Of a stretch of DNA of 64,000 bases, positions 43,415-51,472 are shown piece after piece. Source of the stretch: Cupriavidus pauculus. GTDB lineage: Bacteria; Pseudomonadota; Gammaproteobacteria; Burkholderiales; Burkholderiaceae. Position 1 is the first letter of the stretch. The number at the start of each line of letters is the position of its first letter. The notes below the pieces were generated by a model that did not search any database, was not told the DNA's origin, and was given only the letters and a program-made list of their open reading frames with translations. A program made the position numbers and the translations under genes. The stretch is taken from contig NZ_BPUO01000020.1 of NCBI RefSeq assembly GCF_022179805.1, forward strand, positions 44,887 through 108,886, read 5' to 3'.

Positions 43415-44329
43415 TCAGGCCACCGACTGGTACTGCGTGGGGCGCGTGGCCAGCGCCTGGCCCACCACGCGTTCGATGAACGCGCGCTCCTCGCCCACCA
43501 GCGGCAGGCGCGGACGGCGCATGTGCTCGGTGCCCACGCCGACGATGGCGTCGATCAGCTTCAGGTTCTGTACGAGCTTGTTCGACACATCGAGATGCAG
43601 CATCGGCGTCATCCAGCGGTACAGCTTCAGCGCCTCGGCGTAGTTGCCGGCGCGCATCAGGTCGAACAGCGCCACGGTCTCGCGCGGGAACGCGCAGCCC
43701 ACGCCGGCCAGCAGGCCGTCGCAGCCCACCGCCAGCCCTTCGAAGGCCAGGTCGTCCACACCCATGAAGATCTGGTAGCGGTCGCCCACGGTGTTGCGCA
43801 GGTCGGTCACGCGGCGGATATCGCCAGTACTTTCCTTGACAGCCGCGATCCACTTGCAGTCGGCCAGTTCCACCATGTGCTCGGGCTTCAGGTCCACGCG
43901 GTACGCAACCGGGTTGTTGTAGACCATCACCGGCTTCTGGGCCGCCTCGGCCATCACGCGCACGTTCTGCATGGCTTCGCGTGCGTCGGCCACGTAGATC
44001 ACCGACGGCATGACCATGAAGCCGGCCACGCCCAGCTTGTTGGCGCCGTCGATATAGCGCAGCGCCTCGCGCGTGCTGGTCTCGGACACATTGGCCAGCA
44101 CCGGCACGCGGCCATCGGCGGCTTCCAGCGCGATGCGCGCCACGTCGAGCTTTTCTTCCAGCGTCAGCGTGCTGGCTTCACCCAGCGAACCGCACGTGAC
44201 CAGGCCATGGATGCCATTGCGGATCTGGAAGTCGATATGGCGGATGGTGCCTTCGGCGTCGATGCGCTCGTCGGCGTGGAACTTGGTCGTGACGGCCGGG
44301 AAGATGCCGGTCCAGCGCGGATTGCTCAT
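43415..44329 (-). CDS. DapA-family (dihydrodipicolinate synthase-like) aldolase/dehydratase
   Basis: A 304-residue TIM-barrel enzyme. The predicted Schiff-base lysine is Lys165 in AAVKESTGD, the proton-relay tyrosine is Tyr137 in VYNNP, and the pyruvate-carboxylate loop is CGSLGEA near residues 46-52. True DapA makes lysine precursors, but this operon with a TRAP transporter and GntR regulator points to catabolism, for example of hydroxyproline-derived, sugar-acid or sialic-like compounds. The exact substrate is open. It is the first gene of the operon, with a marked AT-rich palindrome upstream. Confidence 0.85.
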   Translation of the reverse strand: MSNPRWTGIFPAVTTKFHADERIDAEGTIRHIDFQIRNGIHGLVTCGSLGEASTLTLEEKLDVARIALEAADGRVPVLANVSETSTREALRYIDGANKLGVAGFMVMPSVIYVADAREAMQNVRVMAEAAQKPVMVYNNPVAYRVDLKPEHMVELADCKWIAAVKESTGDIRRVTDLRNTVGDRYQIFMGVDDLAFEGLAVGCDGLLAGVGCAFPRETVALFDLMRAGNYAEALKLYRWMTPMLHLDVSNKLVQNLKLIDAIVGVGTEHMRRPRLPLVGEERAFIERVVGQALATRPTQYQSVA

Positions 44330-44380
44330 GAGGAACTCCTCGGTTGGGAAGAAAGGGGCCGCGTCCGTCGCGGCATCGAA

Positions 44381-44410
44381 ATATCTTTTTAATATATTAA
44401 GGATATCTTT
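44381..44410 (-). promoter_or_regulatory. AT-rich palindromic operator/promoter of the DapA-TRAP operon
   Basis: A perfect 12-bp palindrome, TTAATATATTAA (44389-44400), is flanked by ATATCTTT (44381-44388) and its direct repeat ATATCTTT (44403-44410), inside otherwise GC-rich DNA, about 50 bases before the dapA-like ATG. The core differs by one base from TTAATATATCAA in the GntR-controlled site at 11877. It is a probable operator for the operon's own GntR protein. The rest of the 351-base gap, 44411-44680, is GC-rich with small repeats (GCATGCACCG twice) and no gene that I can support. Confidence 0.55.
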
Positions 44411-44680
44411 GAGAAATAATCCAGCAAGATCGATGCCAGTGGAAACCCGGATAGGCGGCGGACGGGAAAACGGCGTCAGGCGGGGGTTTCAGCGGGAATT
44501 GGCGGAAGGCGGGGCGCCGGAGGTGCGCGAGCAGTCAGGTGCGCGAGGTGCGCGCTTGGGGCGCGCATGCACCGCCAGCGGCAGGCATGCACCGATGCGG
44601 GTCATCGGCCCAGGAAGGGCCGAGGCGGGGGGATCAGGACGGGACGATGAAGAAGGGCGAGCGAGGCGGGGAAGGACGGC

Positions 44681-45298
44681 TCAGGGCGTGAACGCCCCGG
44701 TTTGCACGTCGCCCTCGCGCAGATAGCGGTTGATCAGCACCCCGGTGGGCGTGGTCTTGGTCTCCGCCAGCCGGAACGCGGCGGGCCGGGTGGCGTCGTC
44801 GTACAGGCGCTTGCCCGCGCCCAGCAGTACCGGGTAGACCAGCAGGCGCAGTTCGTCGACGAGGTCCGTGGCCAGCAACTGGCGCATCAGGTCGCTGCTG
44901 CCGATCACCAGCAGGTCGGGGCCGTCGGCTTGCTTGAGAGCGCGCACGGCGGCACCCGCATCGGCGCCCAGCGCGCGGCTGTGCTGCCACGAGAGGCTGG
45001 CCGGGTCGTGCGTGGCCACGTGTTTCTGCGCCTGGTTGAGCAGGTCGGCGATGCCCCGGTGCGGCGCGTCGGCCGCCACATGCGGCCAGTAGTTGGCAAA
45101 GATGTCGTAGGTGCGGCGGCCCAGCAGCAGCTCGAACGGGTTGGCCAGCGCGCCACCCATCACTTCGTCCGATTCGTGGTCATAGGGCACGGTCCAGCCG
45201 CCCAGCACAAAGCCGCTGCTGGTGTCCTCGTCCGGCCCACCGGGCGCCTGCACGACGCCGTCAAGGCTGATGAACACGGCATGGACGAGCTTTCTCAT
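44681..45298 (-). CDS. Dihydrofolate reductase-like (RibD C-terminal) family protein
   Basis: A 205-residue protein beginning KLVHAVFISLDGVVQAPGGP, with LLLGRRTYDIFANYWP and a later LLVIGSSDLMRQLL. This matches the RibD_C/YyaP-type NADPH-binding reductase family seen across bacteria, function mostly unknown. True dihydrofolate reductase activity is unlikely. The start at 45298 matches the family; the frame extends upstream to 45418 through the hybrid kinase end. It lies 43 bases after the stressosome operon on the same strand and could be read from it. Confidence 0.85.
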   Translation of the reverse strand: MRKLVHAVFISLDGVVQAPGGPDEDTSSGFVLGGWTVPYDHESDEVMGGALANPFELLLGRRTYDIFANYWPHVAADAPHRGIADLLNQAQKHVATHDPASLSWQHSRALGADAGAAVRALKQADGPDLLVIGSSDLMRQLLATDLVDELRLLVYPVLLGAGKRLYDDATRPAAFRLAETKTTPTGVLINRYLREGDVQTGAFTP

Positions 45299-45341
45299 GG
45301 CAGGGCTCCAGGGTGGGTCGACAGCGGCAGCAGTGTGGTCC

Positions 45342-47318
45342 TCAGGCGGCGGGCGCCAGCGCGGCGGCGATGGCATCGAGCAGTTCCTGCAGCCGCAGCG
45401 GCTTGCCGCAGACGGCATCGAAGCCCGATTCGATGGCAGCGCGGCGGTCCTGCTGGCGCGTGAACGCGGTCAGCGCCACGGCCGGCGCGCGTTGCAGGCC
45501 CTCCACCGTTTCCCGCACACGGATTTCTCGGATCAGGTCGTTGCCGTCGCGGCCGGGCAGTCCGATATCGCTGATGATCAGGTCCGGCGCGCCTTGCGCC
45601 ACTGCGTCCAGCGCTTCGTCGCTATCGCGGGCCGTGCGCACGCGCGCGCCGTAATCCACCAGGATGGCGGCCAGCGCCGCCGCCGCATCGGCGTCGTCTT
45701 CCACCACCAGCACGTCCAGCGCCGTCAGCGGCACCGTCTGCTGCGGCACCGGCACGTCCTCGCGCGGCGCGCTGACTTCGGGGGCGCCCGGTTCCGCCAG
45801 CGGAATCAGCACTTCGAACGTGGCGCCCTGGCCCGCGCCGGCGCTGAACGCCTGCACCGTGCCGCCGTGCATCTCGGCCAGGTTCTTGACGATGGCCAGC
45901 CCCAGGCCCAGGCCGCCGTGCTTGCGGCGGTTGGTGTCTTCGCTCTGCGTGAAGCGGTCGAACAGCATCGGCAGGAAGTCCGCCGGAATGCCGCGCCCGT
46001 TGTCGATCACGCGCACGCGCAGATGCTCGGTGTCCGAAGACAACACCACCTGCACCGTGCCGTCCTCGGGCGAGAACTTGATCGCGTTGGACACCAGGTT
46101 CCACACGATCTGCTGAAAGCGCGCGGCGTCGATCCAGACCGCGTCGGCGGTGCCCGGCGCCACGTGCAGCTCCAGCGTGACCTGGCGCTCGGCGGCCTGC
46201 GCTTGCATACTGTCCAGCGCGCCGCGCACCACCTCGGTCACGTTGGCGCGCTCGCGCTCCAGCTTCATCTTGCCGACGTTGAGCATCGACACATCGACCA
46301 GATCGGCCACCAGCCGCCGCTGAATCGCCACATTGCGTTCCACGGCGGCCAGCCCGCGCCGGCCTTCCTCGGAATCCACGTGGCGCGACAGCACGTGCGT
46401 CCACACCGAAATCACGTTCAGCGGGTTGCGCAGTTCGTGCGACAGGATCGCGATGAAGTCGTCCTTCATGCGGTTCAGCCGTTCCACGGCGGCACGCGCT
46501 GCCTGCTCGCGCTCGATCAGTTGCTGGCGCTGGCGTTCCAGGTTGACGTGGTCGGTGATGTTCGACACCACGGCCACCTTGACGCCGGTTTCCAGCACCG
46601 GCGAAATGCTCCACTCCAGGTGCATGGTCTCGCCGTAAGCGTCCTGCAGCGGGAACGTGCCCTGCCAGCCGTCCAACCGCGCCTGGCCCGTGGCCTCGTC
46701 GACGCGGTCGCGGCTGTCGGGCGGCGCGAACGCGGCCACCGGCTGGCCCAGCAGGTCGGCCTCGGCGCGCTTGAGCATCGTCAGCATGGCCGGATTCACG
46801 TCGACAAAGCGGCCGGCCAGGTCCAGCGTGCAGATGCCGCCGATGGCCTGGTGGTAGATGGCGCGGAAGCGGGCTTCGCTCTCGCGCATCGACCGCTCGG
46901 CCGCGCTGGCGCGCAGCAGCGACGCGATGGTGGCCACCAGCACGGCCGGTTCGGCCGGGTGGATCAGGTAGGCGCTGGCGCCGGCATCGAGCCCGCGCAC
47001 CTTGTCGTAGTCGGCCACGTACGTGGCCGACAGATGCACCACGGGCACGGTGGCGGTTTCCGGGCGGCTGCGCAGCGCACGGCAGACCTGGAACCCGTCG
47101 ATATCGGGCAGGTTGACGTCGAGCACCACGGCCGACACGCTGGTGTCTGCGCGCTGCAGCGCCTCCTGGCCGCTTTCGGCCTCGATCGTGCGATAGTCCG
47201 CGCCCCGCAGCACGCGCACGGTGGCGTAGCGCGTGACGGGGTTATCGTCCACCACCAGCACCAGCGGTGTTGCCGGGGCGGCGGTCGGCTGGAGGGCCGG
47301 GTCGAGTTCATCCGGCAT
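45342..47318 (-). CDS. Hybrid histidine kinase with N-terminal receiver (REC-PAS-HisKA-HATPase-REC), stressosome output
   Basis: A 658-residue cytoplasmic protein. A receiver domain at about residues 20-138 (VLVVDDNPVTRY, phospho-acceptor in VVLDVNLPDIDG) is followed by a PAS domain (about 150-265), HisKA with ILSHELRNPLNVIS, a HATPase domain (NLVSNAIKFS, DNGRGIPADF, GGLGLGLAIV) and a second receiver with DLIISDIGLPGRDG. There is no membrane segment. It overlaps the preceding kinase by 11 bases. Two receivers allow input from the upstream kinase and onward phosphotransfer; no DNA-binding output domain is present. Confidence 0.9.
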   Translation of the reverse strand: MPDELDPALQPTAAPATPLVLVVDDNPVTRYATVRVLRGADYRTIEAESGQEALQRADTSVSAVVLDVNLPDIDGFQVCRALRSRPETATVPVVHLSATYVADYDKVRGLDAGASAYLIHPAEPAVLVATIASLLRASAAERSMRESEARFRAIYHQAIGGICTLDLAGRFVDVNPAMLTMLKRAEADLLGQPVAAFAPPDSRDRVDEATGQARLDGWQGTFPLQDAYGETMHLEWSISPVLETGVKVAVVSNITDHVNLERQRQQLIEREQAARAAVERLNRMKDDFIAILSHELRNPLNVISVWTHVLSRHVDSEEGRRGLAAVERNVAIQRRLVADLVDVSMLNVGKMKLERERANVTEVVRGALDSMQAQAAERQVTLELHVAPGTADAVWIDAARFQQIVWNLVSNAIKFSPEDGTVQVVLSSDTEHLRVRVIDNGRGIPADFLPMLFDRFTQSEDTNRRKHGGLGLGLAIVKNLAEMHGGTVQAFSAGAGQGATFEVLIPLAEPGAPEVSAPREDVPVPQQTVPLTALDVLVVEDDADAAAALAAILVDYGARVRTARDSDEALDAVAQGAPDLIISDIGLPGRDGNDLIREIRVRETVEGLQRAPAVALTAFTRQQDRRAAIESGFDAVCGKPLRLQELLDAIAAALAPAA

Positions 47319-48225
47319 GGTCGTCTCCAGAAGCGGATGGGCGGCGCGGCGCATCGGGCTGGGTGGTCGGCAGCGTGGTGGGCAGTGTCACGAAGAAGCG
47401 CGAACCCACGCCCACCTCGCTCTCGAAGCCCACGTGCCCGCCCAGTAGTTCGGCCAGCCGCTTGGACAGCGCCAGTCCCAGGCCCGAGCCCCGATAGCGG
47501 CGCTGCAGCGGCGAATCGATCTGCACGAAATCCTGGAACACCTCGCCGTGCGATTCGGGCGGGATGCCGATGCCGGTGTCGCGCACCGAGAACGTGATGG
47601 TGTCTTCCTTCTCGCAGGTCGCCGACACGCGCACCTCGCCGCTGGGCGTGAACTTCAGCGCGTTGGAGATGTAGTTGCGCAGGATCTGCGACACCTTGCG
47701 GTCGTCGCTGAACAGCTTCGGCACGCCGTGCGGTTCCTCGAAGGTCAGCGACACGTCGGGGTTGGTCAGCACCGGCTTGAACATGCCGCGCAGCGCGTCG
47801 AACAGCGCCACCATGTCGAACCAGGCCGGCGACACGTCCACGCGGCCTGCCTCCAGCCGGGCCAGGTCCAGCAGGTCGTTGACCATCTCGGCAAACTCGG
47901 CGGCCGTGTCGCGCACGAACTTCACCTGCTTTTCCTGTTCGGGCGTGAGCGGGCCGTCCACGCGGTCCATCAGCAGGCGCGTGATGCTCTGGATCGATAC
48001 GATGGGCGTGCGGAACTCGTGGCTCATGTAGGCCAGGAAGCGGCTCTTGAGCTCGGTAGCCTGGCGCAACTGCTCGGCCTGCATGTCGAGCTCGGAGTAC
48101 AGCGCCACCACGCCACGGTTGGTTTCCTCGATTTCCGCGCGCAGCGCTTCCACTTCCTGCGTGCGGGCATCGAGCGCGGCGCGCAGGGCGGAAAGGTCGT
48201 CGGGCAGGGGAGCGGGGGCGTTCAT
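47308..48225 (-). CDS. Cytoplasmic sensor histidine kinase, stressosome-linked
   Basis: A 305-residue soluble kinase. An N-terminal coiled coil (about residues 8-58) is followed by HisKA with AYMSHEFRTPIVSIQS and a HATPase domain with NYISNALKFTPSG, VRDTGIGIPPES and GSGLGLALSKRLAELL. No sensor domain is visible, so the signal is probably a protein, most likely RsbT released from the stressosome. One base separates it from the RsbX-like gene, and it overlaps the hybrid kinase. Confidence 0.9.
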   Translation of the reverse strand: MNAPAPLPDDLSALRAALDARTQEVEALRAEIEETNRGVVALYSELDMQAEQLRQATELKSRFLAYMSHEFRTPIVSIQSITRLLMDRVDGPLTPEQEKQVKFVRDTAAEFAEMVNDLLDLARLEAGRVDVSPAWFDMVALFDALRGMFKPVLTNPDVSLTFEEPHGVPKLFSDDRKVSQILRNYISNALKFTPSGEVRVSATCEKEDTITFSVRDTGIGIPPESHGEVFQDFVQIDSPLQRRYRGSGLGLALSKRLAELLGGHVGFESEVGVGSRFFVTLPTTLPTTQPDAPRRPSASGDDHAG

Positions 48226-48226
48226 C

Positions 48227-49273
48227 TCAAATCTCCGCGCGGCGTATCACCACGACGGTGGCGTCGTCACGTCCGCGGCTGAATTTCCACAGGACGAAGG
48301 CGGCCACGATGGCCGGATCACGCTGCAGCACGGTGGCGTCGTCGAACCGCCAGCGCGACTGGATGCCGTCCGAGTGCAGTACCACCAGCGCATGCGGCGG
48401 CCATTCAACCTCCTGCTCCTGCACGCTGCGCATCTGCACGCCCACCGTGCCGCTCTGGCTGACCAGCGTGCGATCGGCGATGCCCGATATCACGCGGCCC
48501 AGGATATTGCCCGCACCGGCAAACCGGATGCGCTGGCTGCCGCCGTCGATGCGGTACGCGCCCACCGCCGCGCCGCGCGTGCCGCGCATCGCGCCATGGG
48601 CCCGCTCCAGGTAGCTGGCCGGGGCCGCGCCACGCTGGCCGTCGAACGCCGCCAGCGCCGCCGCGGCTGCGTCGGCTGCCTCGGGGCCGTGGCCCAGGCC
48701 GTCGGCCACCACCACGTCGGCGCGCAGGTCGTGCACGGCTACGTCCCAGCCGTCGCCGCTCACCGTTTCGCCCGGCGCGGCCAGGCATATGCCGCCCACG
48801 ATAAAGCCGTTGACGGGACGGCGGGGCTTACCGGCCGTATCGCGTTCGCGGTAGAAGCGCGCCAGGATCAGGCTGCCTTCGCCGGCGCGCGTGTGCACGT
48901 CGAAGTCGTCGGCCAGCCGGCTCACGGCACCCAGGCCCTGGCCGGCGCTGCCGCCCGTGGAATAGCCGTCCTGCATGCACGCTTGCAGGTCCGCCATGCC
49001 GGGGCCGTCGTCGATCGACAGCAGTTCGATGGCCAGGCTGCCGTCCACCTCGCACGCGGCCAGCAGCAGGCGGCCGCCCCGGGCGTGGCGGATGAGGTTG
49101 TTGCCGAGTTCGTTGACGGCCACCGCCAGGCGGCCGGACTGGATGGCGTCGAAGCCGAAGCGCGCGGACATCTCGGCCGCGTGGCGCCGTGCCTCGCCCA
49201 CGCGGCTGGGGTCGCCCATCGGCACCGCATGATGCGGCCCGAGGTTTCTACTTCCACCGAGTGATGCTGACAC
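48227..49273 (-). CDS. RsbX-like phosphatase fused to an RsbT/RsbW-like ATPase domain
   Basis: A 348-residue protein in two domains. Residues about 20-140 are a GHKL ATPase domain (VNELGNNLIRHARGG, DDGPGMADLQACMQDGYSTG). Residues about 150-348 are a PP2C/SpoIIE-RsbX-type phosphatase with metal aspartates in SGDGWDVAV and VADGLGHGPEA. RsbX resets the stressosome by dephosphorylating RsbS and RsbR. The GTG at 49273 is chosen because GAGGG lies six bases upstream and it keeps the first strand; it overlaps rsbT by 26 bases. The ATG at 49219 is the conservative alternative. Confidence 0.88.
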   Translation of the reverse strand: MSASLGGSRNLGPHHAVPMGDPSRVGEARRHAAEMSARFGFDAIQSGRLAVAVNELGNNLIRHARGGRLLLAACEVDGSLAIELLSIDDGPGMADLQACMQDGYSTGGSAGQGLGAVSRLADDFDVHTRAGEGSLILARFYRERDTAGKPRRPVNGFIVGGICLAAPGETVSGDGWDVAVHDLRADVVVADGLGHGPEAADAAAAALAAFDGQRGAAPASYLERAHGAMRGTRGAAVGAYRIDGGSQRIRFAGAGNILGRVISGIADRTLVSQSGTVGVQMRSVQEQEVEWPPHALVVLHSDGIQSRWRFDDATVLQRDPAIVAAFVLWKFSRGRDDATVVVIRRAEI

Positions 49274-49658
49274 AGGTTCCCTCGCCAACTTGCGTGCGGA
49301 TCGCGAATTCGTTGACCAGCCGGCGCGTGCCGGACAGGCCCATGCCCAGGCCGCTTCCGGTGGTCCAGCCATCGACCAGCGCCTGTTCCACGTCGGGAAT
49401 GCCCGGCCCGTGGTCCTCGAAATGCAGCCGCAGGCCGCGCCGGACGCCATCGGACAGGATTTCCCAGCGCATTTCGCCGCCACCGCCGTACACCATCGTG
49501 TTGCGCGCCAGTTCGCTGGCCGCCGTAATCATCTTAGTCTGCTCCACCAGCGAGAACTTCAGCTGGGTGGTGAGCGTGCGTACCACGGCGCGCGCCTGCA
49601 CGATGTCGCGCTCGTCGCGCACCGGTGCGCTGCCTTCGGGGGCCAGTTCGGTTGCCAA
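49248..49658 (-). CDS. rsbT: RsbT-like switch kinase of the stressosome
   Basis: A 136-residue GHKL serine/threonine kinase. The N box ASELARNTMVYGGGG and the DHGPGIPDVEQALVDGW / GLGMGLSGTRRLVNEF boxes match RsbT closely. In Bacillus, RsbT phosphorylates RsbR and RsbS, then leaves the stressosome to activate the next component. The predicted start is a TTG one base after rsbS, with GGTGA upstream, so translation is probably coupled and low. Confidence 0.9.
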   Translation of the reverse strand: MATELAPEGSAPVRDERDIVQARAVVRTLTTQLKFSLVEQTKMITAASELARNTMVYGGGGEMRWEILSDGVRRGLRLHFEDHGPGIPDVEQALVDGWTTGSGLGMGLSGTRRLVNEFAIRTQVGEGTCVSITRWK

Positions 49659-49659
49659 G

Positions 49660-50019
49660 TCAGGTCACCCGTGTGTTGTCCAGCAATGCCATGCCGCGCT
49701 CCACATTGAGCGCGGTCTTCACACCGCCCAGCGACAGCCCCAGCTCCACCAGCGTGATCGCCACGGCCGGGCGGATGCCCACCACCACCGTGGTGGCGCC
49801 CAGGATGCGGCTGATGTCGGAAATGCTGACCAGCATGCGGCCGATGAACGAATCGACCATCTCCAGCGCCGAGACGTCGATCAGCACGCCATGCGCGCCG
49901 GTTTTTTCCACCTTGGTGGCCAGGTCTTCCTGCAGTTGCAGGGCGGTCTGGTCCTGCATGTCGATCTGGATGGTGACCAGCAGGTACTTGCCCATCCGCA
50001 GAATTGGAATTCGCTCCAT
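49660..50019 (-). CDS. rsbS: RsbS-like STAS scaffold protein of the stressosome
   Basis: A 119-residue single STAS domain. VLIDVSALEMVDSFIGRML carries Ser57, which aligns with the serine phosphorylated by RsbT in Bacillus RsbS. GIRPAVAITLVELGLSLGGV is also highly typical. RsbS and RsbR build the 1.8-MDa stressosome that holds RsbT. The start at 50019 fits the family; a longer frame to 50055 overlaps rsbR. Confidence 0.92.
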   Translation of the reverse strand: MERIPILRMGKYLLVTIQIDMQDQTALQLQEDLATKVEKTGAHGVLIDVSALEMVDSFIGRMLVSISDISRILGATTVVVGIRPAVAITLVELGLSLGGVKTALNVERGMALLDNTRVT

Positions 50020-50035
50020 GGCTGGCTCGTGCGGG

Positions 50036-50887
50036 TCAGGTGGCGGCGCGCACAACCGTGTGGCCGGTCATGCGCATGGCGCTGGCCAGGGCGTCGGCCA
50101 GCGTGGACTTGGTGATGATGCCCTGCAGGTCGATGCCCAGGTGCACGATGGTCTGCGCGATCTGCGGGCGAATGCCGCTGATGATGCTCTCCGCACCCAT
50201 CAGGCGGATGGCGGTGACGGTCTTCATCAGGTGCTGGGCCACCAGCGTGTCGACGGTGGGCACGCCCGTGATGTCGATGATCGCCAGCTCCGAGCCCGTT
50301 TCCACCAGCCGTTCGAGCAGCGTTTCCATGACCATCTGCGCGCGGCTGCTGTCCAGCGTGCCGATCACGGGCACGGCCAGCACCCCGTCCCACAGCTTGA
50401 TCACCGGGGTGGAAAGCTCCAGCAGTTCATGCTGCTGGCGCACGATGATGTCCTCGCGCGTCTTCTGGTACGTGGAAACGGTCCACTGGGCCATGCGGTC
50501 GGCAATCGCGGAGATGGCCCAGATCACGTCGATCTGGCCTTCCACGACGCCGGTCTGGCGCTGCAGCGCGTCAAAGATCGGCCGCTTCAGCGCCAGGATG
50601 AAGCCGCTGGTCACGTCGGCGGTCTCGCCCTGGGCGGCGCGGTCGCGCGACAGACGCGCCAGCGTCTCGCGCAGCGCGGTCCATGGTCCGGCCGAGAAGT
50701 TGCCGGCGTCGCCATCGGCGCGCAGGCCGGCTTCCAGGCCGCGCAGGATGGCTTGCTGCTCGCTCGCCACGTTTTGTGTCAGGCCCCGGCCCTCGGCGTA
50801 GTTATGGTATTCCGCGGTCCAGCCCCGCAGGATGGCGTCCTGTTCGTCGCGCAGGAGATCGGCAAGTCGCTGGTTTTCGGTGCGCAT
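50036..50887 (-). CDS. rsbR: RsbR-like stressosome sensor protein
   Basis: A 283-residue protein. An N-terminal helical RsbRD-type sensor domain (about residues 1-150), with no heme- or flavin-binding motif that I can see, is followed by a STAS domain (about 155-283). The STAS part contains LLELSTPVIKLW and LAIIDITGVPTVDTLVAQH; Thr214 aligns with a threonine phosphorylated by RsbT in Bacillus RsbR proteins, and Thr207 and Thr211 are nearby. It is the first gene of the operon and the likely stress input. The start MRTENQRLADLL is supported by family similarity. Confidence 0.9.
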   Translation of the reverse strand: MRTENQRLADLLRDEQDAILRGWTAEYHNYAEGRGLTQNVASEQQAILRGLEAGLRADGDAGNFSAGPWTALRETLARLSRDRAAQGETADVTSGFILALKRPIFDALQRQTGVVEGQIDVIWAISAIADRMAQWTVSTYQKTREDIIVRQQHELLELSTPVIKLWDGVLAVPVIGTLDSSRAQMVMETLLERLVETGSELAIIDITGVPTVDTLVAQHLMKTVTAIRLMGAESIISGIRPQIAQTIVHLGIDLQGIITKSTLADALASAMRMTGHTVVRAAT

Positions 50888-51169
50888 GGGCAGTAGTTTT
50901 GATGGATTGGGTAGCCGGGCGCGGGACCGCGCTGGCGGGGCGCAACGAAATCATTCTAGGAGAGATTGATAGCTCACACTATCGGCCGGCGGCTGATTGA
51001 CGGCAAAGCAAAAATCGGCATGGGGCACGGCGCGGCCGGCCGCACGCCTTATCGGTAACAAATCCGGCCACTGTGAGAATGCGCCGACAAGCGAACGGGA
51101 GCGTTCCGGCTGTCGTGGGCGGGGCACCGGGCCTAGGCTGCAAGCATCGGACGTGGCAAGGGAGCTTCC

Positions 51170-51442
51170 GTGGACTGGCTGGATGCGCTGCAATGGCCGG
51201 CGATGGTCGTGACGGTACTGGCAACCTGGCTGGTGGGTAGCGATGCGGCCCGCCGGCGCAAGTTCGGCTTCTGGCTGTTTCTGGCCAGCAACGCGATGTG
51301 GGTCGGCTGGGGCTGGTACACGGGCGGCTGGGCGCTGGTGGTGCTGCAGTTCGCGCTGGCGGCGCTCAATATTCGCGGGCAGGCCAAGGCCGACCGCGCG
51401 CAGCAGGGTGGCGACCCGGGCCAGGAACGCGCGCCGGGCTGA
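51170..51442 (+). CDS. Small two- to three-helix membrane protein ahead of the DNA-repair operon
   Basis: A 90-residue protein starting at GTG with GGGAG upstream. Hydrophobic stretches at about 10-24, 32-48 and 53-68 suggest three short membrane segments; the tail is polar (ADRAQQGGDPG). I do not recognise the family with confidence. It is 30 bases before the exonuclease gene and in the same direction, so it is probably co-transcribed. The 282 bases between it and the divergent rsbR show only a short inverted repeat (GATAG/CTATC, 50968-50983). Confidence 0.7.
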   Translation: MDWLDALQWPAMVVTVLATWLVGSDAARRRKFGFWLFLASNAMWVGWGWYTGGWALVVLQFALAALNIRGQAKADRAQQGGDPGQERAPG

Positions 51443-51472
51443 CGCCGGGTAGATTCACTGGGATGGACTTTC

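Noticed and set aside
44411..44680. A small gene in the GC-rich gap before the DapA-like gene
   Set aside because: Only low-complexity glycine/arginine frames are present, without a ribosome binding site or similarity. The short GCATGCACCG repeats do not form a known element.
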